Shown: in pieces, positions 1 to 5,871 of the stretch
Layout: every line of letters starts with the position of its first letter
Position numbering within the stretch: the first letter of the stretch is position 1
Assembly (NCBI GenBank): GCA_016935655.1
Contig: JAFGQM010000138.1
Coordinates: forward strand, 1 to 6,421
Reading direction: 5' to 3'
Length of the DNA stretch: 6,421 nucleotides
Source: Candidatus Altarchaeota archaeon
GTDB lineage: Archaea > Altiarchaeota > Altiarchaeia > JAFGQM01
Notes under the pieces: generated by a model
The model's database searches: none
What the model saw: the letters and a program-made list of their open reading frames with translations, nothing else
What the model was told of the DNA's origin: nothing
Made by a program: the position numbers and the translations under genes

Positions 1-22
1 TAGTTTAACCCATTAGCTAATC

Positions 23-670
23 ATGGCCAGAAAGACCCCCAGTGAAGCAATCGAACAACTCCAACGGATTGCAGAGCGGGAGGTGGAGCGAGGGGACCTC
101 ATAAGTGCTGCCGGTCGCTTTGTAGACATTGCCAAGTTGCAGAGGAAGGCTGGTAGATACGGGGCCGAGGCTCTCGCATACGACCATGCTGCCAGTTTAG
201 AAGCTCAAAGAGCTGAGAACGAGCTTAGAGCTGGCCAAAGAGACTCCGCGGCTACAGCTTATGCTGGGGCCGCAATTGCGCGCACCCGCCAGGCTAAGGC
301 ACATAACCGGGCGGGGGATAAGCTGGCTGCTGCTGAAGCGCACAGCCTTGCGGCCGAAGCGAATACCCGCGGCGCTGAGCTTCATAAGAGGATAAAAGAT
401 GCCGGGCTTGCAGCCAATGCATACGCTTATGCGGCCAAGTCGGCTAAGAAATCCGCCAGCAAATTCAAACAAGTCGGTGCGAAGGGTCTTGCCGCTGATA
501 AACAAAGGCAAGCGGCGAAATCGCACCTTCGTGCATCTGAGGAATATACTGAAAAACTGGTTAAGCCGCCACTCAGATTCCGTTTCTTGGGGTTGACGCA
601 CAGGGTGCGCGCCAAGAGGGCGCTAAAGAAGGCTGCAAAGCTCGGGGAAAGGAGACCTCGCAGAAAATAG
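23..670 (+). CDS. Alanine-rich helical repeat protein (TPR/SNAP-like), basic C-terminal tail
   Basis: A complete 215-residue protein; an in-frame TAG at 14-16 fixes the 5' limit, and the ATG at 23 is the first start. It has no signal peptide or membrane segment, so it is probably cytoplasmic. After a charged N-terminal helix (residues 5-23) comes a partial repeat (24-43), then five consecutive units of exactly 27 residues: 44-70, 71-97, 98-124, 125-151 and 152-178. Most units begin with Gly, carry an Ala pair at positions 6-7 and again at 13-14, and often have Tyr at position 10. This resembles the helical packing of TPR or alpha-SNAP proteins, though the unit is shorter than the usual 34 residues. 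Residues 180-215 form a strongly Arg/Lys-rich tail that might bind nucleic acid or acidic membrane (inference). I do not recognise the family. A protein-protein scaffold is the most reasonable role. Its link to the downstream secretion genes rests only on proximity. Confidence 0.75.
   Translation: MARKTPSEAIEQLQRIAEREVERGDLISAAGRFVDIAKLQRKAGRYGAEALAYDHAASLEAQRAENELRAGQRDSAATAYAGAAIARTRQAKAHNRAGDKLAAAEAHSLAAEANTRGAELHKRIKDAGLAANAYAYAAKSAKKSASKFKQVGAKGLAADKQRQAAKSHLRASEEYTEKLVKPPLRFRFLGLTHRVRAKRALKKAAKLGERRPRRK
92..556 (+). repeat. Tandem 27-residue protein repeat within the first gene
   Basis: One 20-residue partial unit (residues 24-43) is followed by five units of exactly 27 residues (81 bases each, from base 152 to 556). 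Alignment without gaps keeps Gly at position 1 in four of five units, Ala at positions 6-7 in most units, and Ala-Ala at positions 13-14 in all five. The DNA copies have diverged, so this is an old protein-level repeat rather than a recent DNA duplication. Confidence 0.75.
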
Positions 671-684
671 CTTCGACATAAGCT
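669..684 (+). other. Small hairpin at the stop codon of the first gene
   Basis: AGCTT at 669-673 and AAGCT at 680-684 can form a 5-bp stem with a 6-base loop, overlapping the TAG stop. No T-run follows directly, so a terminator role is weak. The rest of the 111-base gap to the next gene is A/T-rich and holds the promoter candidates listed separately. Confidence 0.15.
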
Positions 685-730
685 TAACCAGTACATCCAC
701 AAGACTTCTAGATACACTTTATCAGTTTGG

Positions 731-755
731 TATAAACATGAGTAACCTTTTATCC
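731..755 (+). promoter_or_regulatory. Candidate archaeal TATA elements for the 782 gene
   Basis: Two A/T boxes lie ahead of the ATG at 782: TATAAA at 731-736 and CCTTTTATCC at 746-755. Archaeal TATA boxes usually sit about 25-30 bases before the transcription start. The first box would give a leader of roughly 20 bases, and the second a nearly leaderless transcript. No Shine-Dalgarno motif precedes the ATG, which fits the leaderless reading. Which box is used cannot be decided from the sequence. Confidence 0.35.
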
Positions 756-781
756 TCTTAGGCATTATTCCAACAAATCAA

Positions 782-1213
782 ATGCCTACTAAGAAACCCT
801 CTCTGACCCAGGGGTGGGGCAGATGGAGGGCTTACAGGAGGGAATCAGCCCCGCTCAGGAGAGAGCTTAAGCAGGTAAGTGCCTTCCCGAGGAAGCGTGA
901 CTCAATAACAGGCGAGTTTGAGAGCAAGATACAGGCTTCGCAAAGAATGCCTGATACAGATGAGAGGATGCGCGTCTACTACCATGGGCAGGAGAGGATG
1001 ACCGCGCGTCTCAAGGCCCTAGGCACTGATGTATTAGATAGGAAGGAAGCCAGGAAAAAGGAGCTTTCGGCTAAGTTGGATGGGATGAGGAGAAGACATC
1101 ATGATCGATTATACAGGCTTTTATTGCATTTTAGGATTAAATCCATCCAACAGAAACAGGGGTTTTTAAAGGCTTACATTAATATATATAAGTCCGCAAA
1201 ACTCCGCTTCTGA
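782..1213 (+). CDS. Hypothetical basic protein, 143 residues
   Basis: I do not recognise this protein. It has 37 Lys/Arg against 15 Asp/Glu, no signal peptide, no membrane segment and no cysteines. The N-terminal 20 residues are Trp/Arg-rich (GWGRWRAYRR at 11-20). The middle (about 50-112) is mostly charged and predicted helical, with RRRHH at 113-117. The C-terminal 30 residues are Lys-rich with Phe, Ile and Tyr. AGG arginine and ATA isoleucine codons match the other genes, which supports a real gene. It begins 111 bases after the first gene and ends 24 bases before the ATPase start, so it could share a transcript with the ATPase. The composition would suit nucleic-acid binding or a surface facing acidic lipid, but that is inference only. 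Confidence 0.65.
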   Translation: MPTKKPSLTQGWGRWRAYRRESAPLRRELKQVSAFPRKRDSITGEFESKIQASQRMPDTDERMRVYYHGQERMTARLKALGTDVLDRKEARKKELSAKLDGMRRRHHDRLYRLLLHFRIKSIQQKQGFLKAYINIYKSAKLRF

Positions 1214-1235
1214 ATAACCTACCGTTTATTATATA
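1180..1235 (+). promoter_or_regulatory. Two candidate TATA boxes ahead of the ATPase gene
   Basis: TAATATATATAA (1180-1191) lies inside the 3' end of the preceding gene, and TTTATTATATA (1225-1235) lies in the 24-base gap. With the usual archaeal spacing, the first would start transcription near 1210-1218, upstream of the ATG at 1238. The second would start it near 1252-1262, inside the annotated reading frame, which would rule out that ATG for such transcripts. No Shine-Dalgarno motif precedes 1238. Confidence 0.35.
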
Positions 1236-1237
1236 CG

Positions 1238-4057
1238 ATGTACGAGAAGAAGGAAAACGGGACGCCTCCTACTTCTCGGCGCGCGCGGATGCGCGCATGT
1301 CTCCTGCACCCTTTTGTAGCGACTGGCCGCGGGGCCAGGAGGGGTTTTGCAGCCATCATGAGGTTTTTCAAAAGGATAGCAAGGGCTGTGAAATCCGTCC
1401 TGCTGAAAATCCTTGATTGCATCCTCTGGCCATCCAGGAAGTTTTGGCAGGGGCTCAAAAGACTGAAAAACTGGATCGCAAAAAAGTTGTCCTGGGTCTT
1501 TTCCAGGATCAAGCGCTTATTTTTGAGGCTTTGGAGACCCATAGCCAGTTTTTGTGGCAGGGTAAGGAAACTATTTTTGCGGATTTGGTCGCGCACGAAA
1601 AAGTTCCTCTCTTGGATGAAAAAGTGTTTCATTACGATATGGCTGGTCTTTTATCTCCCCCCGGGGTGGTTTTTCTGCATGCTGGGGAAGTTTTTTTTAA
1701 AACTTTTCAAAAGGAAGGGACGCAAAGCAAAAGTTGGGATAGTCGCCGGACGCGGGGGGGTGGAATCTTGGTTAAGACGGTCGTTCTCCACCAAGGACCA
1801 GATTAGTGAACCCCTATGTTCTATCCCCGGGAGATTGGATATAATTAGCCACTCCTCCACGAAATCAACTACTCTGAATTGCTCGGGTTGTGCATTTTCA
1901 TCCAACTTCTCTGATCCGAAATGCAGGTTACAATTAATGAAACTCATTGGCCAGAACTGCTGCTGCAAATTGGTTTTAAACGACGGCTATTACAAAAAGG
2001 AGTATAGCGGTGATATCGTCCATATGTTGCATGAGCTCTACAACATCTCTGAAACATTGGCGTTCAACGCACGGGATGAGTGCGGCGTTTGCGGGAGGAT
2101 CATGGAGGACAAAGTCCGCAGGTTTAAGGAGATAGTGCTTAGGGATCCCCTTAGGGTTGTGAGGGGCAATCCAAGGATTGAGAGGGATGAGGGAGTGCGG
2201 GTGGATGGAATCCCAGGACAGCAATGTGAGGAATGTGAGGGCTGTATCAGAGATTCCATATCCCTTTTGATTGAGCGGCTCGAGAACAGTCAACTCATAA
2301 AAAAGATGTCCCTTTTGGGAATTGACGATTATGGCCTGGTATTGACGCCCTTGGTCAGGCCGTTCTTTTCCGAGTCGAGCATCTGCCTGCAGGTTCCCGG
2401 AGGTTTCACAAAACTGGCTTCTTATGCGAATTCAGGTTCCGAAGTCACTATATACTCTAACAGCAATTCCGACGAGCTATATTTCATCCATCCGCCTGAA
2501 TATGGCTTAAGCCCTAGTGAACTAAAGATCCTCAAGGAGGTCTATGGTGATCTAGCCGATAGCGTGCCCCTTGCAGCAGGCAGCCATTTTGAGACCAGGT
2601 TTAAGGAGTTTTCAAAACAGATGCTGGCGAAAAAGGCGGCAAAGAACAAGCTCTCCCTTACAGAAGAACGGATGAACATTTTAGCCGAGATTCTGCCCCG
2701 GTATTCTTTGGGGTTGGATGTAATCGAGCTGCTGCTCAGGGACCCGAACCTACAGGACGTCTACATAAACTCCCCAGTGGAGGAAACGCCCATATATGTG
2801 AAACACAAAGACTATGATGACTGCAGGACCAACATATTCCTGACTGAGAACAAAACAAAGAACCTTGTCTCAAAGTTCAGGCTCAGGAGCGGAAGGGCCT
2901 TTTCCGAGGTCTCGCCCATCTTGGACATGGAGCTGCCGGAGTTTGGCGTCAGGGTTAATGTCACAGGGCCGCCCGTAAGCCCTGACGGGTATGCCTTTGC
3001 TTTCAGGAGGGGTGGGGAAAGACCATGGACCCTACTCAAATTCATTGATAACGGGATGATATCACCCCTCGCCGCCGGCCTGTTGGGCTTTATAGTGAAC
3101 GAGGAGTCCACTGTACTTTTATGCGGTGACAGGGGCAGCGGGAAGACCTCCCTTCTCACGGCACTCGTGGGCGCGATGCCGACCAAGTATAGGATCCTGA
3201 CTATAGAGGACACCTTTGAGATACCGGTGAACTTCCTTGCTGCCAACGGCTTTAGGATACAGAGGATGAAGGTCAAGCCGCCTACCAATACCCGGGAGTC
3301 CTTTGAAGTGAGCACTGACGACGCCCTGAGAAGTTTGTTGAGGATGGGCGATTCGGCGATAGTCATGGGCGAGGTTAGGGGACAGGAGGCAAGGACGCTC
3401 TATGAGGCGATGAACGTAGGCGGTAGCGGGAATTGCGTGCTTGGGACAATACACGGCAAGTCCCCCAGGAGCCTTTTGGAGAGGGTGGTGTCCTCTCTTG
3501 GGGTCCCGGCCCAGTCGTTCAAGGCTACCGACCTTGTCGTTCTGGCGAACAGGGTGAGGCCGCAGGGAGGGAGCCAGAAGTTCAGGCGGGTGACGGAGAT
3601 TGTAGAGGTCGGTAAAAGCTGGAAGGACCCGAACCCGGACGACGTCTTCAAAAGGCTGATGCTCTACAACCCCGATACTGACACATTGGAGCCCACGGGA
3701 TTCCTTAAGCATCCGGAGAGATCCGAGGTCCTGGATGCAATAGCCTTCAGGAGGGGAGTCGCAGCCTCTGAGGTTTGGAGGGACATCCAAACGAGGGGCA
3801 GGGTTTATGGGTATGTCGTTGAAAGACAGAAGGAACTAAAAAACCGTAGACTTCTTGAAGTCGAGACATTGGTGGAAATAAACAAGGCCTATTCTTCGCT
3901 TACGGATTCCGCGATAAAGAAAGGCAGGATCGATTTCGACCTGCTTTTTGAGCTTTTTGCGAACTGGTTTGAGGAGCGTTTTGTAGAGCAGGACAGGAGG
4001 TATAGGATAGACATATCCACAAAGGATGGAATACGGAAATTACACGAGACTTTGTAG
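1238..4057 (+). CDS. Type II/IV secretion system ATPase (VirB11/FlaI/GspE-like) with unusual N-terminal extension
   Basis: A hexameric secretion ATPase expected to power assembly of a type IV pilus-like filament or secretion pseudopilus from the cytoplasmic face, with the platform protein encoded next. The core motifs are intact: Walker A GDRGSGKTS at 630-638 (Lys636), Asp box ILTIEDTFEI at 653-662 (Glu657), Walker B SAIVMGEVRG at 706-715 (Glu712) and His box GTIHGKS at 736-742 (His739). The preceding N-domain (about 475-610) has the family pattern around LPEFGVRVNVTGPPVSPDG (566-584). The 939 residues greatly exceed the roughly 500-550 of FlaI. The extra length includes a Trp/Lys/Arg-rich amphipathic region (41-180) and a Cys-rich region (215-336). 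Start choice is uncertain: ATG 1238 is the longest, 1289 and 1358 are alternatives, and 1358 (Met41) has AGGAGG 15 bases upstream. The 3' end overlaps the platform gene by 32 bases, implying coupled translation. Whether it serves a pilus, archaellum or secretion is not settled. Confidence 0.93.
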   Translation: MYEKKENGTPPTSRRARMRACLLHPFVATGRGARRGFAAIMRFFKRIARAVKSVLLKILDCILWPSRKFWQGLKRLKNWIAKKLSWVFSRIKRLFLRLWRPIASFCGRVRKLFLRIWSRTKKFLSWMKKCFITIWLVFYLPPGWFFCMLGKFFLKLFKRKGRKAKVGIVAGRGGVESWLRRSFSTKDQISEPLCSIPGRLDIISHSSTKSTTLNCSGCAFSSNFSDPKCRLQLMKLIGQNCCCKLVLNDGYYKKEYSGDIVHMLHELYNISETLAFNARDECGVCGRIMEDKVRRFKEIVLRDPLRVVRGNPRIERDEGVRVDGIPGQQCEECEGCIRDSISLLIERLENSQLIKKMSLLGIDDYGLVLTPLVRPFFSESSICLQVPGGFTKLASYANSGSEVTIYSNSNSDELYFIHPPEYGLSPSELKILKEVYGDLADSVPLAAGSHFETRFKEFSKQMLAKKAAKNKLSLTEERMNILAEILPRYSLGLDVIELLLRDPNLQDVYINSPVEETPIYVKHKDYDDCRTNIFLTENKTKNLVSKFRLRSGRAFSEVSPILDMELPEFGVRVNVTGPPVSPDGYAFAFRRGGERPWTLLKFIDNGMISPLAAGLLGFIVNEESTVLLCGDRGSGKTSLLTALVGAMPTKYRILTIEDTFEIPVNFLAANGFRIQRMKVKPPTNTRESFEVSTDDALRSLLRMGDSAIVMGEVRGQEARTLYEAMNVGGSGNCVLGTIHGKSPRSLLERVVSSLGVPAQSFKATDLVVLANRVRPQGGSQKFRRVTEIVEVGKSWKDPNPDDVFKRLMLYNPDTDTLEPTGFLKHPERSEVLDAIAFRRGVAASEVWRDIQTRGRVYGYVVERQKELKNRRLLEVETLVEINKAYSSLTDSAIKKGRIDFDLLFELFANWFEERFVEQDRRYRIDISTKDGIRKLHETL
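1265..1342 (+). other. Possible structured 5' region with two tetraloop hairpins and an occludable Shine-Dalgarno
   Basis: Two perfect 6-bp G/C-rich stems with 4-base loops occur close together: GCGCGC at 1281-1286 with 1291-1296 (loop GGAT), and CTGGCC at 1323-1328 with GGCCAG at 1333-1338 (loop GCGG). The first holds the alternative ATG 1289 at its loop. AGGAGG (1337-1342) precedes the alternative ATG 1358 by 15 bases, longer than usual. CCTCCT at 1265-1270 is perfectly complementary to it, and CTCCTG at 1301-1306 pairs with CAGGAG at 1336-1341. All of this also reads as open frame from 1238, so a regulatory role is inference. Confidence 0.3.
1448..1663 (+). repeat. 18-residue amphipathic repeat in the ATPase N-terminal extension
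   Basis: Residues 71-142 align without gaps as four 18-residue units starting at 71, 89, 107 and 125. The clearest pair is SRIKRLFLRLW (89-99) and GRVRKLFLRIW (107-117), then the weaker SWMKKCFITIW (125-135). Trp99, Trp117 and Trp135 are exactly 18 apart, as are Trp126 and Trp144. Eighteen residues is five turns of an alpha helix, so basic and hydrophobic faces stay in register. Residues 61-175 contain no Asp or Glu. Confidence 0.65.
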
Positions 4058-5837
4058 GCTCTCTGGACGGGTTTTTGGGCCATTTGTGAGGATGGGGGAT
4101 GAGGAGGAAACAGAGATCCAGGCAGCGCTTTCGTTCCTTAAAATAAAGGTCTGCCCGCGGGAGTCGAGGAGCCTGGCCTTGACGGCCGCAGTGCTAAGCG
4201 TCCTGTCGGTCTTGTCTCTAGCCTACATTTTAACCTTCTTTTTTGGTTTTTCATTTTTTTGGCTCCTGACTTTTGGGTCCTCCCCCCTGCTTTATTTTTA
4301 CCTTAAGAAATACCCGCAACTCAGGAGGGATGGCGAGATGAAGCGCTCACTGAGCCAGATACCCGAGCTGGTGGGCTACGTTTTGATGAGTCTGAGGGTC
4401 AATCCCAACCTTGAGCGCTCGATCCAGTTTGCCGCTGGGCATTCCAAGGAGCCTTTTACCTCCCTGCTCTCCAAGATACTGTATGAAGTGGAGATTGGAA
4501 GAGAGTCCACAGAGAAAGCCCTCTCGGATTTTGCAGATGGGTGGAGCCACTTGTGCCCGGAGTTCAAGAGGGCGGTCAGGCTGGTGATAGCTTCAACGAC
4601 GGAAGGCAGCGAGTCCAGGAGGCAGATGACGCTTGACAAGGCCTCTGACATCCTGCTGGAGGGGCTTTCCAAAAGGACTGGAAATTCAGCGAGGGCCTTG
4701 CACACCCCCGTCATGGTCATATTCACATTCGGCGTTATACTGCCCCTGGTTTTCATAGCCATAATACCTTTCATATCGCTGATGGGAATCTCGATGGGCG
4801 TAACAACCATAGCGATAGTTTACACGATAGCTCTTCCGTTGTTCCTCTACCTCCTAATAAATTTCATTTCATCCAGTCGTCCGGTCACAATACCCCCTCC
4901 CAGGGTCCCCACGGTAAAAAAAGGCACCGTACCAGTCGTCTTTGCAGTCTTGGTCTCATCAGCCTTCATAATCCTGGGGTCCTTGCCCCTATCCGGTTTT
5001 GATCTGGGGCTGGGCCCGCTTTCCTATCTGCCTTTTGCCTGGGGCGTGTCAATGGGCATAAGCATATACTTCCTGATGACCACAAACAGGGTCAAGTCGC
5101 TGAGAAGGGAAGTCAAGCGGATGGAAAACGGCTTTGCCGAGATGTTGCATCAGCTTGGGGTCATACTGGCAGAAGGCCACTCACTTGAAGAGGCTTTCTC
5201 CAGGATTGAATGCCCTCCGAAGAATTCGGAGTACGTAGACCTCTTCCAAATTGCATCCAACAACATCCGGGTTTTCAATGCCGACATACGTTCAGCATTC
5301 TTCGACCCGGGCTTCGGCGCCCTGAAAAAGGTATACTCTGACACCGTGAAGGGGGCGGTGGACATAATAACATCCATCGCGGAAAAGGGCTCCGAGGTGG
5401 TAGCCTCCGTGAGCTTCCGTATCGCAGCCCAGATAAACAGCATGCAGAGGATAGACGATGAGATAGAGAGGACTCTTGGGAGCATCGTCTCATCGATAAA
5501 GATCATAGCCATGGTCGTGGGGCCCTTGGTGGGCGGGATGATCTCGAGTATGAGCGTGGTCTTGGCAGATACTATGTCCAATACATCAATCGGCGGCGAG
5601 TTCATGGGTTTCTCCGCATCGTCCGCCCAGCCCCTTGACCCCCAGTGGGTGACATTCATAGTCGCAGTCTACTCGCTGGAGTCGGCCCTCATATTGGCTG
5701 CGTTTGCCACAGGCCTGATACATGGTAATGACTCACTAATGAAGAAAAGGAGCATCGGGGCGGCAGCCCCCGTATCCGTCTTCGTTTTCACATTATGTGC
5801 GTGGTTATCCTCAGGCATATTCAGCGGCATGGCATAA
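4026..5837 (+). CDS. Type II secretion system F family protein (FlaJ/TadC/GspF-like platform)
   Basis: A polytopic inner platform protein of a type IV filament or secretion machine, expected to be driven by the ATPase encoded immediately upstream. At 603 residues it has the archaeal two-domain layout: T2SSF domain 1 at about 107-252 and domain 2 at about 367-510. About nine hydrophobic segments are visible, near 50-70, 75-93, 228-252, 258-281, 301-320, 331-352, 490-512, 541-565 and 578-600. The cytoplasmic loops carry the helical family pattern, for example QIPELVGYVLMSLR (111-124) and its counterpart near 368-394. The start at 4026 overlaps the ATPase end by 32 bases. It was chosen because residues 6-20 (YTRLCRLSGRVFGPF) resemble the usual N-terminus of FlaJ-like proteins. 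ATG 4092 (Met23) is an alternative, and neither has a well-spaced Shine-Dalgarno (GGAGG at 3996-4000 is too far). No frameshift or missing domain is seen. The specific subfamily cannot be fixed. Confidence 0.92.
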   Translation: MEYGNYTRLCRLSGRVFGPFVRMGDEEETEIQAALSFLKIKVCPRESRSLALTAAVLSVLSVLSLAYILTFFFGFSFFWLLTFGSSPLLYFYLKKYPQLRRDGEMKRSLSQIPELVGYVLMSLRVNPNLERSIQFAAGHSKEPFTSLLSKILYEVEIGRESTEKALSDFADGWSHLCPEFKRAVRLVIASTTEGSESRRQMTLDKASDILLEGLSKRTGNSARALHTPVMVIFTFGVILPLVFIAIIPFISLMGISMGVTTIAIVYTIALPLFLYLLINFISSSRPVTIPPPRVPTVKKGTVPVVFAVLVSSAFIILGSLPLSGFDLGLGPLSYLPFAWGVSMGISIYFLMTTNRVKSLRREVKRMENGFAEMLHQLGVILAEGHSLEEAFSRIECPPKNSEYVDLFQIASNNIRVFNADIRSAFFDPGFGALKKVYSDTVKGAVDIITSIAEKGSEVVASVSFRIAAQINSMQRIDDEIERTLGSIVSSIKIIAMVVGPLVGGMISSMSVVLADTMSNTSIGGEFMGFSASSAQPLDPQWVTFIVAVYSLESALILAAFATGLIHGNDSLMKKRSIGAAAPVSVFVFTLCAWLSSGIFSGMA

Positions 5838-5838
5838 C

Positions 5839-5856
5839 ACAGGTTTTTTAGCCTGT
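5839..5856 (+). promoter_or_regulatory. Short inverted repeat and T-run between the platform and beta-helix genes
   Basis: ACAGG (5839-5843) and CCTGT (5852-5856) can pair around a loop containing T6 (5844-5849). Two readings are possible. The T-rich centre lies about 25 bases before the ATG at 5872, the place for a TATA-like element of a leaderless gene. Alternatively it is a weak terminator or processing site after the platform gene. The T-run sits in the loop rather than after the stem, which argues against a classical terminator. Confidence 0.25.
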
Positions 5857-5871
5857 AGGCGTTAGATAGAT

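Noticed and set aside
1417..1806. A 129-codon open frame on the + strand inside the ATPase 5' region, readable as a fairly normal protein, with T8 (1691-1698) and G7 (1754-1760) homopolymers nearby that could suggest a frameshift.
   Set aside because: The main frame here shows the 18-residue repeat and the same AGG/AAG/ATC codon habits as the rest of the gene, and it runs unbroken into the ATPase core. The alternative frame is best read as an overlap artefact.
2812..3366. A 184-codon open frame on the - strand opposite the ATPase N-domain.
   Set aside because: Antisense of conserved coding sequence, with no recognisable motif or start signal.
3119..3790. A 223-codon open frame on the - strand opposite the ATPase catalytic core.
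   Set aside because: The + strand here encodes all the ATPase motifs. The reverse frame has a Pro/His/Arg-rich composition typical of an antisense shadow and no recognisable domain.
5215..5231. A perfect 7-bp hairpin with a 3-base loop (CTCCGAA GAA TTCGGAG).
   Set aside because: It is inside the platform coding region in a normal codon context, and a single stem of this size is expected by chance in a window of this length.
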